A stretch of DNA of 64,000 nt from an uncultured Acetatifactor sp. (GCA_910585805.1 CAJUFB010000012.1:20856-84855), one strand, 5' to 3'; shown: positions 44,306 to 52,861, counted from the first letter of the stretch. Numbers and translations are program-made. The notes: generated from the sequence alone by a model not told the origin.

Positions 44306-44947
44306 TTACGCTATCTTCTTCTCCAGGTCTTCAACTCTTTTTGCCAGCCCTTCCATCAGCTTTAATAATACTGTCGTATTATCATTTTCAAGCTTTGATA
44401 TCCTGTAGTATTGTTCCAACTTGTCCAAATTTTCATTGAGCAGGTTAATCTTATTTTCAAGCTTCGTTTGTGTTCTGTCTATTTCCTCTAAAAGTAAATT
44501 CTCGGCCTCTTTTATCTTAACTGTAAGCATTGACTCCATCCTTGCTTCGGATTTCGCAATTCGGGTATCAAGCATTGTCTCCATCCTTGCCTCTGACTCC
44601 GCAATCCGGGTATCAAGCATTGTCTCCATCCTTGCCTCTGACTCCGCAATCCGGGCATCAAGCATTGTCTCCATCCTTGCCTCTGACTCCGCAATTCGGG
44701 CATCAAGCATTGTCTCCATCCTTGCCTCTGACTCCGCAATTCGGGCATCAAGCATTGTCTCCATCCTTGCCTCGGACTCCGCAATTCGGGCATCCATCCT
44801 TGCCTCTGACTCCGCAATTCGGGCATCCATCCTTGCCTCTGACTCCGCAATCCGGGCATCCATCCTTTTCTCTGATTCTGTAACCCTCGCCCCTACTACA
44901 GATTCCATCATTTTTTGCAACGCTTCGAAATCTTTTGGATCTAACAT
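44306..44947 (-). CDS. Coiled-coil repeat protein of unknown function
   Basis: The protein is helical throughout. The middle consists of 11-residue units (ARIAESEARMD, three copies) followed by 15-residue units (ARIAESEARMETMLD, about six copies), then a charged C-terminal coiled coil (LENKINLLNENLDKLEQYYR, EGLAKRVEDLEKKIA). ATG 44947 is preferred, with AGGGG 9 nt upstream; ATG 44956 is alternative. No signal peptide or known domain. 11- and 15-residue periods both fit right-handed coiled coils. The DNA repeats are nearly identical, so copy number is probably variable. Confidence 0.75.
   Translation of the reverse strand: MLDPKDFEALQKMMESVVGARVTESEKRMDARIAESEARMDARIAESEARMDARIAESEARMETMLDARIAESEARMETMLDARIAESEARMETMLDARIAESEARMETMLDTRIAESEARMETMLDTRIAKSEARMESMLTVKIKEAENLLLEEIDRTQTKLENKINLLNENLDKLEQYYRISKLENDNTTVLLKLMEGLAKRVEDLEKKIA
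44555..44858. repeat. In-gene 45-bp and 33-bp tandem repeats
   Basis: Near-identical units beginning GCAATTCGGGCATC (or CCGGGTATC) encode the coiled-coil repeats. Six units are 45 bp and three are 33 bp; both lengths are multiples of 3. Confidence 0.88.
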
Positions 44948-45189
44948 TTTCTTCATCCCCTTTCTTTTTTCTTCTTATGCCAGTTTTTCTGCCACGTATG
45001 CCCGCTTTCCTGCCTCGTGTGCCTGTTTTTCTGCCGCGTACGCCCGCGCTCTTTCATCTTTTATGGGTTACTTCAGGCAAAACGCCCGGATCAGCGACTC
45101 TTCATAGAAGCCGCATGCTACATGGCACAAAACAGTGAATCCCACCGCCTGTGTCGTTATGAAAAAACTGAATTTCTGAAGTGACATTA

Positions 45190-45690
45190 TCATAACATAA
45201 GCAGCCAGGAATTGCAACTGATTTTTGGAATCATCTGAAATCCAATTTCTAAATTGTCACAGACATTATCAATAATATCCGGAATGCCTTCCTGCTTCTC
45301 CGGGTTTTCCATTTGAAACAGCCGTGTAGTATTATAAGCACATTTACGCAGAAGCGGCATTGTGTTCTTCCCCAGCTTTATAGTACTCTTATCTTCTCCA
45401 AATGTTTCGTCCAGCACATAATGGAGACAGTTTTCGATTGCCCGGTGCCGCCTTTTGTAATCCAGCATTTCTTCCGCATTCAGCACTTTGCCTGCTGCCA
45501 GCCCAAACCATCTTTCATCATGGCCCGCTCCTTCCGCTGCCGATGGCTTTGGCTGTTTTTTGCTTCCCTCTTCCAAAAATTCCTTAAGGCATGGGTTATA
45601 ACCGCAGCAGACACTCCCGACATGGTTGATACCGATGGCACCCCGTTTGGAAAAGGCATGTGTCTCCGCAGCTCCTCCAGATGCCTTTTA
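45190..45690 (-). pseudogene. Eroded ISAs1-family transposase remnant
   Basis: The C-terminal end is recognisable: YKRRHRAIENCLHYVLDETF, GEDKSTIKLGKN, MPLLRKCAYNTTRLF, which is the ISAs1 signature (HWAIEN.LHWVLD..FGED). Upstream in another frame is a scrap of the N-terminal domain (MPFPNGVPSVST). The catalytic middle is gone and frames are shifted, so it is dead. It separates the interference operon from the MATE and coiled-coil genes and may mark the border of the acquired island. Confidence 0.8.
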
Positions 45691-45701
45691 ATAAGGCAGC
45701 C

Positions 45702-46046
45702 TCAGTATCTCCGAAACCGCCGGAAAGAAAACGTTACTTCTTTCCTGTCACCGTTCTGTATCACGCATCTTTCGCTGCACGCTGCCAGGACCGCGATATT
45801 CTTTTCCTTCAGCAGGGAAACCACCCGATAAACCAGGCAGAACTCCCCCTGACAGAGAACGGCGTCGGGAACCAGGTTCAGAATCCTCTCCGCATACTCC
45901 GACGCCAGGACGCCGATATAAGCCTCGTCCTCCTCCGGATCCACATCCGGAAAAGGGACATCCACGATGTCCCCGTACTTTTCCGCTTCCCGTAATTGCC
46001 TCTCCCCCCACTGGGAGGAGGGATGATTCGTAAAGTTGACTAACAT
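45702..46046 (-). CDS. Small Csx15/Csx20-like CRISPR accessory protein
   Basis: 114 residues: MLVNFTNHPSSQW, EKYGDIVDVPFPDVDP, ILNLVPDAVLCQGEFCL and VLAACSERC. The N-terminus, the QGEF segment and the CSER segment recall small CARF-like proteins of type III loci (Csx15/Csx20 and relatives), some of which are proposed to bind or degrade cyclic oligoadenylate. It begins 3 nt beyond the preceding RAMP gene (AGAGGGAATGATAAATG), so it is the last gene of the interference operon. The exact family name is uncertain; a ring-nuclease role is inference. Confidence 0.65.
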   Translation of the reverse strand: MLVNFTNHPSSQWGERQLREAEKYGDIVDVPFPDVDPEEDEAYIGVLASEYAERILNLVPDAVLCQGEFCLVYRVVSLLKEKNIAVLAACSERCVIQNGDRKEVTFSFRRFRRY

Positions 46047-46049
46047 TTA

Positions 46050-48335
46050 TCATTCCCTCTTTTTCGCCACCTGCAGAGCCGGCTTCAGAGGAGCCTTGAA
46101 TTTCATCTGCTCCTGATACTGCTTCAGATCCATGTACCTGATGTCTGCATTGTCCGGAATCATGGAGGCATCCTTCATGGCAAAAAACTCTTTGATATGG
46201 GGCATTTCGTCAATGCGGCGTGTCCCCAGAAACGCATTGACGGTATCCTTGTAAAACCGGATGGAATCTTCCACCTCTACAGGCCGGAAAGGCTCCAGCG
46301 CCAACGTATCCGTCCCGTAGGCGCGGCTTAACTCCATCTCTCTCGCCTCCAGGATGTCCAGCCGAATCTGCCCGTATCCGTAAGACTTCGCCTTTCCTAC
46401 ATTCATCCTGCAGCCCTGGTTCAGCCGGATGCTCCAGAGCAGCAGCCCCAGCTCGTCTCTGGTCAGGTTGCGGAAACGTACCTTTCCCCGGAATTTCACG
46501 CCTGCCTTTATGGGATGGAGGTCCGACGCCACCTTCATCTGTTTCTGCTCCACCTCATGGGGAACCGTCTCTCCGTGCAGCCAGTACTGCTTTACTCCCC
46601 GCAGTTCAAAGGAATTGCCGTTATAGGTATCCGGACTGCCATCCTTCTGAGGTTTTACATACTCCAGACAGCTGGTAGGATTCGGCTCACCAAGGATTGC
46701 TTTCTTTTTATCGTGCAAAACATTACTGTTTTCCGTCACAAGAACCGCGTCCGAGAAAGACAGCTTCGTCCTGTAGCTTTTCGGCCTGCTGTCCTGCTGT
46801 TCTGCAGAGGCACTGCCTTCTTCCGCGTAACCGAACATCGCCCTGGCGTAGTCAAGGGTGCCTTTCCTGTGAGCCGGTTTCAGACCTTCTCTGATGGTAT
46901 GGTCATAGAAAAGCCGCAGCCTGGGCGTAAACCCGAAATACAGCCGCCCGCCCAGACAGATGTAGAACACCGGCCTGGTCTCTCCGTTGGCCGGGAGGTT
47001 GAAAAAGCCCGTTTTATTGGCCCTGTCCCTGTCCACCAGCTTGTTTTCACGCTTTTTATAGTCAATCCGGAACGCCTCCAGGTCCTTTTCCGGAATCTGG
47101 ATGGGTTCTTTCGATTCATCTATCTGCGGGATAATATAGAGAATCTTCTTCATGCGCATTTTGCCCGTGGATACCGCGCAGCCTTCCTTCTTATATTTCC
47201 CCGGAACCCCCACCGCCGTGACATTCCGCAGATTCTTCAGTTCATAGGACACCGGCAGGCTGTAGGGCACATAATTCCGGTTTTCAACGCCCTCATACTG
47301 AACAATCTCCTTATTCGTCCTGTAATCCCTCCTTACGTTCTTTCTGAAAGGCCTGAACTCATTCTGGAGAATATTTTTCCCGTTGTGGTAAAAAAACTCA
47401 TAGGAGAACTTGCTTTTATCCTGCATGTCAAGATATTCGGTAATAATCTTTCTCTCACTCAGAGGATAGTAATTCATCTCTCCGAATTCATCCTGAATCC
47501 TGTCCACTTCGGTCCTGTAGATATAATATTTCCCGTTTACATTCCGTATGTATCCGGCCTGTACATTTTTCAGCACACTTACCTGTTTGTTTTTTGCTCC
47601 CGTTTCCAGGGTTACCGTATCAGCGCCGAGCACCTTATTGTAACGGTCCTTCTGCAGTCCTGCCGCCACGTTCCGGTACATCAGCGCATAATCGTCGATA
47701 TCATCCCCGAAAGAGGACAGTCCCAGAATCTGCACGTTGTTCCGGATCAGGCCACGCATTGTGCTCCCCGGTATGGCATACTCTCCTCTGGAATTCCTGT
47801 TAAACTCTCCCTTACCGTCATCCACAAAAACCGGTGTCACAGTCGTTATCTCATAGGAAATCTCCCCCGTAGCCAGTTCGTCCTTCATATCGCTGTGTGC
47901 CGTCAGCTTCCCTTGAGGATATTCATACACCTTATCGGAAAATGAGACAAAATTATACGGTGCGCCAACATGCATATCCGCCGGCATTGATCTGCCGCCC
48001 CCACCGTAACCGCCGTTCCCATTCGAGCGATTCCCACTGCCGTTCCCGCCACTGTTCCCCCCGTTCCTGCTGTTCCCGTTGGGACGGTTTCCGCCGTTTC
48101 CCAAGTTCCTGCCATTCCCGTTGGGATGGTTTCCGACGTTTTCTCCGTTCCTGCCGTTCCCGTCAGGACGGTTTCCGCCGTTTCCCAAGTTCCCATTCGA
48201 GCGGTTTCCGCCGCCGTTACCCCGTCCTCCCCGTTTCCCGTCCGGATCATAATTTTTATATTTATCAGGTTCCTCTTTTCTGCCGCCTCCATTCATGCTT
48301 CTCATCAGCGCAGCAACATCGATTCCCTCTGCCAT
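46050..48335 (-). CDS. Type III-D RAMP protein, TIGR03986 family, with a Gly/Asn/Arg-rich N-terminal tail
   Basis: 761 residues. After about 30 residues comes a low-complexity region (about 33-110) made of NGRNGGN, GGNRPNGN and NRSNGN repeats, certainly disordered. The RAMP part starts at YNFVSFSDKVYEYPQGK and shows AIPGSTMRGLIRNNVQILGL and the closing Gly-rich loop RMNVGKAKSYGYGQI, both typical of the TIGR03986 Cas7-like family of type III-D backbones. It should contact crRNA as a backbone subunit. AGGAGG stands 7 nt before ATG 48335. The tail is unusual and has RGG-like RNA-binding character at its start (GKRGGRGNGGG). Confidence 0.9.
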   Translation of the reverse strand: MAEGIDVAALMRSMNGGGRKEEPDKYKNYDPDGKRGGRGNGGGNRSNGNLGNGGNRPDGNGRNGENVGNHPNGNGRNLGNGGNRPNGNSRNGGNSGGNGSGNRSNGNGGYGGGGRSMPADMHVGAPYNFVSFSDKVYEYPQGKLTAHSDMKDELATGEISYEITTVTPVFVDDGKGEFNRNSRGEYAIPGSTMRGLIRNNVQILGLSSFGDDIDDYALMYRNVAAGLQKDRYNKVLGADTVTLETGAKNKQVSVLKNVQAGYIRNVNGKYYIYRTEVDRIQDEFGEMNYYPLSERKIITEYLDMQDKSKFSYEFFYHNGKNILQNEFRPFRKNVRRDYRTNKEIVQYEGVENRNYVPYSLPVSYELKNLRNVTAVGVPGKYKKEGCAVSTGKMRMKKILYIIPQIDESKEPIQIPEKDLEAFRIDYKKRENKLVDRDRANKTGFFNLPANGETRPVFYICLGGRLYFGFTPRLRLFYDHTIREGLKPAHRKGTLDYARAMFGYAEEGSASAEQQDSRPKSYRTKLSFSDAVLVTENSNVLHDKKKAILGEPNPTSCLEYVKPQKDGSPDTYNGNSFELRGVKQYWLHGETVPHEVEQKQMKVASDLHPIKAGVKFRGKVRFRNLTRDELGLLLWSIRLNQGCRMNVGKAKSYGYGQIRLDILEAREMELSRAYGTDTLALEPFRPVEVEDSIRFYKDTVNAFLGTRRIDEMPHIKEFFAMKDASMIPDNADIRYMDLKQYQEQMKFKAPLKPALQVAKKRE

Positions 48336-48382
48336 TCCTCCACCTCCTGTTATCCTTCCCGAATACGCTCTGCCTGCCCTGC

Positions 48383-48616
48383 CGGTTCTCCTGCGCTCTG
48401 TCCGGCCTGCCGGTTATTCCGCGCTCTAACCGGTCTATCGGTTATTCCGCGCTCTAACCGGCCCGACGGTTATTCCGCGCTCTTCCCGGTCTGCCGGTTA
48501 TTCCACGCCCTGCCTGGTCTGCCGGTTATTCCTCGCTCTAACCGGCCCGACGGTTATTCCACGCCCTGCCTGGTCTATCGGTTATTCCTCGCTCTAACCG
48601 GCCCGACGGTTATTCC
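48383..48616. repeat. 28-bp tandem repeat array inside the cas operon
   Basis: Eight consecutive 28-bp units start at 48383, 48411, 48439, 48467, 48495, 48523, 48551 and 48579, with a partial one at 48607. Most begin CGGTTATTCC. Unit junctions form the hairpin AACCG-GCCCGA-CGGTT or variants. The array starts within the csx19 stop codon and fills most of the 274-nt gap before the TIGR03986 gene. No spacers separate the units, so it is not a CRISPR. Confidence 0.92.
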
Positions 48617-48984
48617 ACACCCGCCAGCCTGGTCAGGGCAACCCTCAGCTGTCCGTCCTCGTCATAGGCCACATATTCCACCACCTTCAGCGCCCTGCCG
48701 ATTCCGGAGAACTTCGGTGCCATCTCATACCGCTTCACAAGCCTGTCCCCGTCTCCGTCGTCTGCCACCAGAACCGCTCGCTTTCCTTCCTCATCCTCAA
48801 ACACATGAAGCTCCCTGTCCTCCGAGAAGAATCTCGCTTCCTGGCATTCTGTCCAGTCTATTTCATTCAACGCTTCCGTCCTGGTCAGCTGCACACTGCT
48901 GATACCGTAAAGCAGCGCATAGTCAAATTCCCGGATCTGCCCCGCTGATATGGGCATCTCCACCCTTTCCGTCCTGTATCCCAT
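48610..48984 (-). CDS. csx19: Csx19-like type III-D protein
   Basis: 124 residues from ATG 48984, which has AGGAGG 5 nt upstream; a longer in-frame start at 49014 has no such site. Visible features: LLYGISSVQLTRTEAL, EARFFSEDRELHVFEDEEGK and a C-terminal YVAYDEDGQLRVALTRLAGV. These resemble the TIGR03984/Csx19 family of type III-D loci, although it is shorter than most members. Its position between Cas7-type genes in a III-D operon supports the call. Its role in the complex is not established. Confidence 0.7.
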   Translation of the reverse strand: MGYRTERVEMPISAGQIREFDYALLYGISSVQLTRTEALNEIDWTECQEARFFSEDRELHVFEDEEGKRAVLVADDGDGDRLVKRYEMAPKFSGIGRALKVVEYVAYDEDGQLRVALTRLAGVE

Positions 48985-49118
48985 CCTGTCCTCCTGCTGA
49001 TACTGTCCTCTCACCGGAAACCGGCAGACTGTTCCCTGGCATCCGCAATCCTTCCATTCTACACGCAGACCGCAGCCGCCACATACCCTGCCAGTCTCAT
49101 CCCAAGGAATTGTCTACA

Positions 49119-49146
49119 AATTACAGGAACCGCTCCTCCTGTAATC
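49119..49146 (-). other. Intercistronic hairpin upstream of csx19
   Basis: ATTACAGGA (49120-49128) and TCCTGTAAT (49137-49145) form a perfect 9-bp stem with an 8-nt loop in the 210-nt gap between the Cas7-Cas7 gene and csx19. There is no T run, so an mRNA processing or stability role is more likely than termination. Confidence 0.5.
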
Positions 49147-49194
49147 GAAAGAAAATAACTGCCGCAATCTAAACCGTTCCGTTTCCGCAGTATG

Positions 49195-50739
49195 TCATGC
49201 ACTCAAAGATGCCATAATCCTGCCAATCAGCCCGCCTTCATCTTCCGTCCGCTTAGCCTTAAAGTCAATAGACGCCTTCCTGCCGTCTCTCCCCGTCACA
49301 GTGATGGTATCTACCTCCATGATTCCCTTCCCGATATTATAGCCGCTTCCCAGGCTCATAACGCCTATTGCAAGATCCCTCAGCGCGAGAAGCAGCAGCG
49401 CGCAGCTTCTGTCCGGGGTATTTTTATCCGAAACAGCGATACGCAGTTTCATCTCACCGGACACATTCTTCTCGGAGAACAGCGCACGCTCCATCACGCC
49501 GCCTGTGAATTTATCGATATGGATGCGATGCCTGACATCTGCCATGTCATTGCGGGCAGCCTCGCCCACTACGGTATCGAAAAACGCAATATTTCCTGTG
49601 TTCCCCCTTCCGTCTGCTTCCGCTGCGCATCCAAATGTCTCCCGGATCACTTCTTCACAGCCCAAATAGGCGGCAATCCGCTCCATCTGGCTCCTGACAG
49701 CCCCTTTCAGGGAACTGCCGGGAATGATATAATCTCCTCCGGCATTTTTCATATTTACCGCATCCGGCGCATTTTCACCCTCATCCATCACCGCAATGCC
49801 CTTTACCAGCAGCTCTCCTTCCGTCCTGCCGGCTACCGTTATCTCATATGCTTTCCTGTAACCGCTTCCTGACGGAAGCGCCTTTGTGATATCCTCATAG
49901 CCGCTGGCGGGCAGGCAGTCCTCTTCCGCCCACTTCCGCCTGTCCTCCGCTTTCTTCATATCAAAGACGGCACGCTGCAGACGCTCAATCCTCACATACC
50001 CGCAGCCGTTGCTCTTCTGCCCGCCGAGCTGAATATTCTCGCTGTTCAGCGCGGCAAATATATCTTCCACAGCTTCCTGATATCCGGGATCGTACAGATA
50101 CACGCTGAACTGAAAGCAGGCTCCCGCTCCCACGTATTCCATATTGAATTTATGCCCGGAGCTCCTGTCCGTGCCTTTTACCGTGCTCTCGCTGCATGTC
50201 CCGGTGGCACGGTTTATGGCAAGCCTGGGGCGAAGCTCCATCAGGATTCCCTTTTCCTCTGTGACAAAGGTGCCGTCCGTAAACCGTACCCGGCTGGCCC
50301 CGCCGGCTTCCTCGGCAGCCGCTTCCCCGCCGGAATCCTGCGCTCTGCTCTGCTCCGCACTGTTCTTTCCTGTGCCGTTCTGCCCCGTGCCGTTCTCCAC
50401 CGTCTCCCTCTTTCTGTCTGCTCCGACGACATCCTCCGATGTCTCCTGCTTTTCCGTACCGGAATCTTCCCCATCCTCCGAAGTCCCGCCGTACGCCGCT
50501 TCCCCGTTTCTCCTGCTTGCGCCAAACAGTCCGGCAGCCTGTGCAGCCCCCTTCGCCCGGACGAAATAATCCCGAAACACACCGGCTATACTTGTTGCCT
50601 GGATAAACGGCATTTCATCGTTGGGATGGACCAGCACTTCCTCCCTCGTGCCCACCGCGTCCCCAATGTGCAGCGGCTCCATGCAGGTGGCAGTTGCCCG
50701 ATATTTTATGATCTTATCGTATTCCAGCGCAATCGCCAT
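49195..50739 (-). CDS. Fused double Cas7 (RAMP) protein of type III-D
   Basis: 514 residues with two RAMP domains. Domain 1 (about 1-270) has the IQATSIAGVFRDYF helix and the Gly-rich loop LGGQKSNGCGYVRIERL; between them an insertion of about 70 residues rich in Glu, Gly, Ser and Asn (SEDGEDSGTEKQETSEDVV...) breaks the fold. Domain 2 (about 290-514) has DYIIPGSSLKGAVRSQMERI and SLGSGYNIGKGIMEV. The fusion supplies two backbone subunits for the crRNA filament, as known in III-D and III-E systems. The ATG directly abuts the csx10 stop (TAAATG), implying coupled translation. Confidence 0.9.
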   Translation of the reverse strand: MAIALEYDKIIKYRATATCMEPLHIGDAVGTREEVLVHPNDEMPFIQATSIAGVFRDYFVRAKGAAQAAGLFGASRRNGEAAYGGTSEDGEDSGTEKQETSEDVVGADRKRETVENGTGQNGTGKNSAEQSRAQDSGGEAAAEEAGGASRVRFTDGTFVTEEKGILMELRPRLAINRATGTCSESTVKGTDRSSGHKFNMEYVGAGACFQFSVYLYDPGYQEAVEDIFAALNSENIQLGGQKSNGCGYVRIERLQRAVFDMKKAEDRRKWAEEDCLPASGYEDITKALPSGSGYRKAYEITVAGRTEGELLVKGIAVMDEGENAPDAVNMKNAGGDYIIPGSSLKGAVRSQMERIAAYLGCEEVIRETFGCAAEADGRGNTGNIAFFDTVVGEAARNDMADVRHRIHIDKFTGGVMERALFSEKNVSGEMKLRIAVSDKNTPDRSCALLLLALRDLAIGVMSLGSGYNIGKGIMEVDTITVTGRDGRKASIDFKAKRTEDEGGLIGRIMASLSA

Positions 50740-52272
50740 TTACCTCGCCCCCTCTTTCTTGTTGTCGTATCTGATCAGCTCTGTCAGAAGCTTCATTTTC
50801 AGCCTGTATACATCCTCTTCCGTAAGCAGTTCCTTTATGTCCACTCCCATAATGGTATCCCCGGTCTCCAGCCCCAGCAATCCGTTCAGGTCGGCATCAA
50901 ATACCTTTCTGACTTCTCTGACCAGCCCCTTTATGCTGCCTCTCGCCTTCTGGGTCTTCCGGTTCGCTTCCTTCTCCTCCGCATGGGAAAAATACTGTTC
51001 AATTGCTTTCTTTCCCGCCGCCGGGTCATATTTGTAAGCGGTGGTAAGGGCTTCCAGTTTTCCCAGCTGACTGCTGCCCAGCGCTCCTTTCTGCAGCGGA
51101 TGGTCCACCACATACTCACGCATCTTTCTCCTGATCAGATTCCTGTAATAATTACCGGCAGTCAGTTTCAGTACCTCCGCGTCCTCTTCGCACGCCTCCG
51201 CACTCCGGGCAGCTGCAGGAGCGGATTTTCCTTCCGGGGTTTCCTCCCCTCTGGCCTTCCACGTCACCTTCTCATATTGGTCCAGGAAAATAACCCTTCC
51301 AAATCCCTCATTTTTCCGGATGCCGATTCCGCTGTCCGAGATTGCCGCCATCCTTTCGGCGCTCAATGTCCCCTCATAAACCAGGTGGAACACGCTGCCC
51401 TGCTCATACATGGTGACGGAAGGCGTGTGAATCCCCCAGGTACGGTTGTATCCCCGCACATCCACCGTAGAAGTAGAACAGTACTTCACCGAAAGATGTT
51501 CCACTCCCATCAGTTTCTCCATCTGCTTCAGGTTCAGCCCGCATATCTCCCCGTTCTCATCCCGCATGGCCAGATTCGACAGCAGCATCATATAACAGGA
51601 GCCCTTCCTGTCCGTCCCTGGCAGAAGCTCTCCGTAAGGAATCTTATCCACATATTCCGCGCTGACCACCCGGCATTTTCCGAAGCCTGCGGAACGGGCA
51701 TTTCCCAGAATGACCATTTTATCGAAAACGCCCCTGACTGCCTCTTCCAGTTCCGGCTTCTCCACCGCGATATAACCTGTAAAGAAATGCCCCGCGGTAA
51801 TATACTCGTTTCTGAAGACGTTCTGCTCCTCTTCGGATACGTTGATCTTGATCTTCAGGTCAGACCCCGTCTCCACGCCGTAATAGCGGACCGTATCTTC
51901 CTCGATGCAGGCATACCTTCCCAACGCCGCCCGTTTCATCCCCTCACGGAACGCTCCCTCCACTACTACATTCTCTATCCTTTTCTTCCCCTGCGCTTCG
52001 CTCTTGTCCTCATAGAAGCCCTTGGGCGACGGAAACAGTTCTTTCCCCTCCACGCTGACACAGGCGTTCAGATACCTGACATCAGAGGAAAAAAGCGCCT
52101 GCCTGATCTCATCAAACTCTTTTCCCCTGGACAGCGCATTGACCACCAGTCCGCGGATGGTAGTCCCCGGAATAAACTTCAATGTCATCGTCTGTCCGCT
52201 CTGGCTTGTAGAATCATCCGCAATCCGGATGGGTTCCACATTCATCAATACATAGCGTAAATACCTCCGCAT
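50740..52272 (-). CDS. csx10: Csx10 family RAMP (Cas5-like) of type III-D
   Basis: 510 residues. The N-terminal RAMP has VEPIRIADDSTSQSG and FIPGTTIRGLVVNALS, and Gly-rich loops LGNARSAGFGKCRVVS (about 190-205) and GIGIRKNEGFGRVIFL (about 325-340), as in the Csx10/Cas5-like subunit that caps the crRNA 5' handle. The last 150 residues are helical (KLTAGNYYRNLIRRKMREYV, LLTEEDVYRLKMKLLTELIR) and could serve as a built-in small subunit; that is inference. It starts 1 nt after the upstream cas7 stop. Confidence 0.9.
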   Translation of the reverse strand: MRRYLRYVLMNVEPIRIADDSTSQSGQTMTLKFIPGTTIRGLVVNALSRGKEFDEIRQALFSSDVRYLNACVSVEGKELFPSPKGFYEDKSEAQGKKRIENVVVEGAFREGMKRAALGRYACIEEDTVRYYGVETGSDLKIKINVSEEEQNVFRNEYITAGHFFTGYIAVEKPELEEAVRGVFDKMVILGNARSAGFGKCRVVSAEYVDKIPYGELLPGTDRKGSCYMMLLSNLAMRDENGEICGLNLKQMEKLMGVEHLSVKYCSTSTVDVRGYNRTWGIHTPSVTMYEQGSVFHLVYEGTLSAERMAAISDSGIGIRKNEGFGRVIFLDQYEKVTWKARGEETPEGKSAPAAARSAEACEEDAEVLKLTAGNYYRNLIRRKMREYVVDHPLQKGALGSSQLGKLEALTTAYKYDPAAGKKAIEQYFSHAEEKEANRKTQKARGSIKGLVREVRKVFDADLNGLLGLETGDTIMGVDIKELLTEEDVYRLKMKLLTELIRYDNKKEGAR

Positions 52273-52273
52273 C

Positions 52274-52861
52274 TTACTCCCCCTGTTCCAACCCTGCGTC
52301 TGCCGGTTCTATCTTTACTTTTCCGAAACCGCGGTTCCTCATGCTTCCGAGCCATTTGACCAGGGAAATAACCTCCTTCACGAGAGGCTCGTCCTCCCTG
52401 CGGCAGGAAATCTCGCTGTAAAAGTACAGTCCCTGATTCACACATCTGGCGCTCCTCAGACTCCCCTCCGAAACGATGCCGTCCCCGTCAATGCTTGTAA
52501 AAGTCCGAAGATTGGTAAAAGCGTCCAGCACGGCTTCCCGGTCGTCCCCGAGCTCCGCCAGTACTTTCTCCTTCACATATTCCGACAAAGTAAAGTCTGA
52601 GAAGACAAGCTTGTCTTCCGCCTCCCTGTCGTTGCCGCTGCTGCCCAGCAGATCCTCCAGCCTGGCATGGATCGCAGCTTCCCCCGTCATGGTCCAGCGA
52701 AGGTAACGCTCCAGCTCCTCCCGGAAAATTCCCTTGAACGTACCGCCCTTATAGTATGGAAAACCGTTTCCGTCCCTCAGCACCGAGATATCCTCCCCTC
52801 CCGGCACACTGACTCCGTTTCCGAATATGACATCCGACAGCAAATGCATCTTTATCTTCAA
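52274..52861 (-). CDS. Cas7 (Csm3/Cmr4-like) RAMP backbone subunit
   Basis: 195 residues from TTG 52861: GGGAGG stands 9 nt upstream and the RAMP fold starts there (MKIKMHLLSDVIFGNGVSVP). An ATG extension to 52921 adds 20 Arg-rich residues without support. Features: GFPYYKGGTFKGIFREELER, FSDFTLSEY and the Gly-rich loop SMRNRGFGKVKIE. This is the single-domain Cas7 of the complex; in related III systems an acidic residue of this subunit cuts target RNA at 6-nt intervals, and the GGED segment is a candidate. Confidence 0.88.
   Translation of the reverse strand: MKIKMHLLSDVIFGNGVSVPGGEDISVLRDGNGFPYYKGGTFKGIFREELERYLRWTMTGEAAIHARLEDLLGSSGNDREAEDKLVFSDFTLSEYVKEKVLAELGDDREAVLDAFTNLRTFTSIDGDGIVSEGSLRSARCVNQGLYFYSEISCRREDEPLVKEVISLVKWLGSMRNRGFGKVKIEPADAGLEQGE

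Noticed and set aside
48383..48616. 28-bp repeats considered as a fifth CRISPR array
   Set aside because: The units are directly contiguous without spacers and do not resemble the 37-bp CRISPR repeats.
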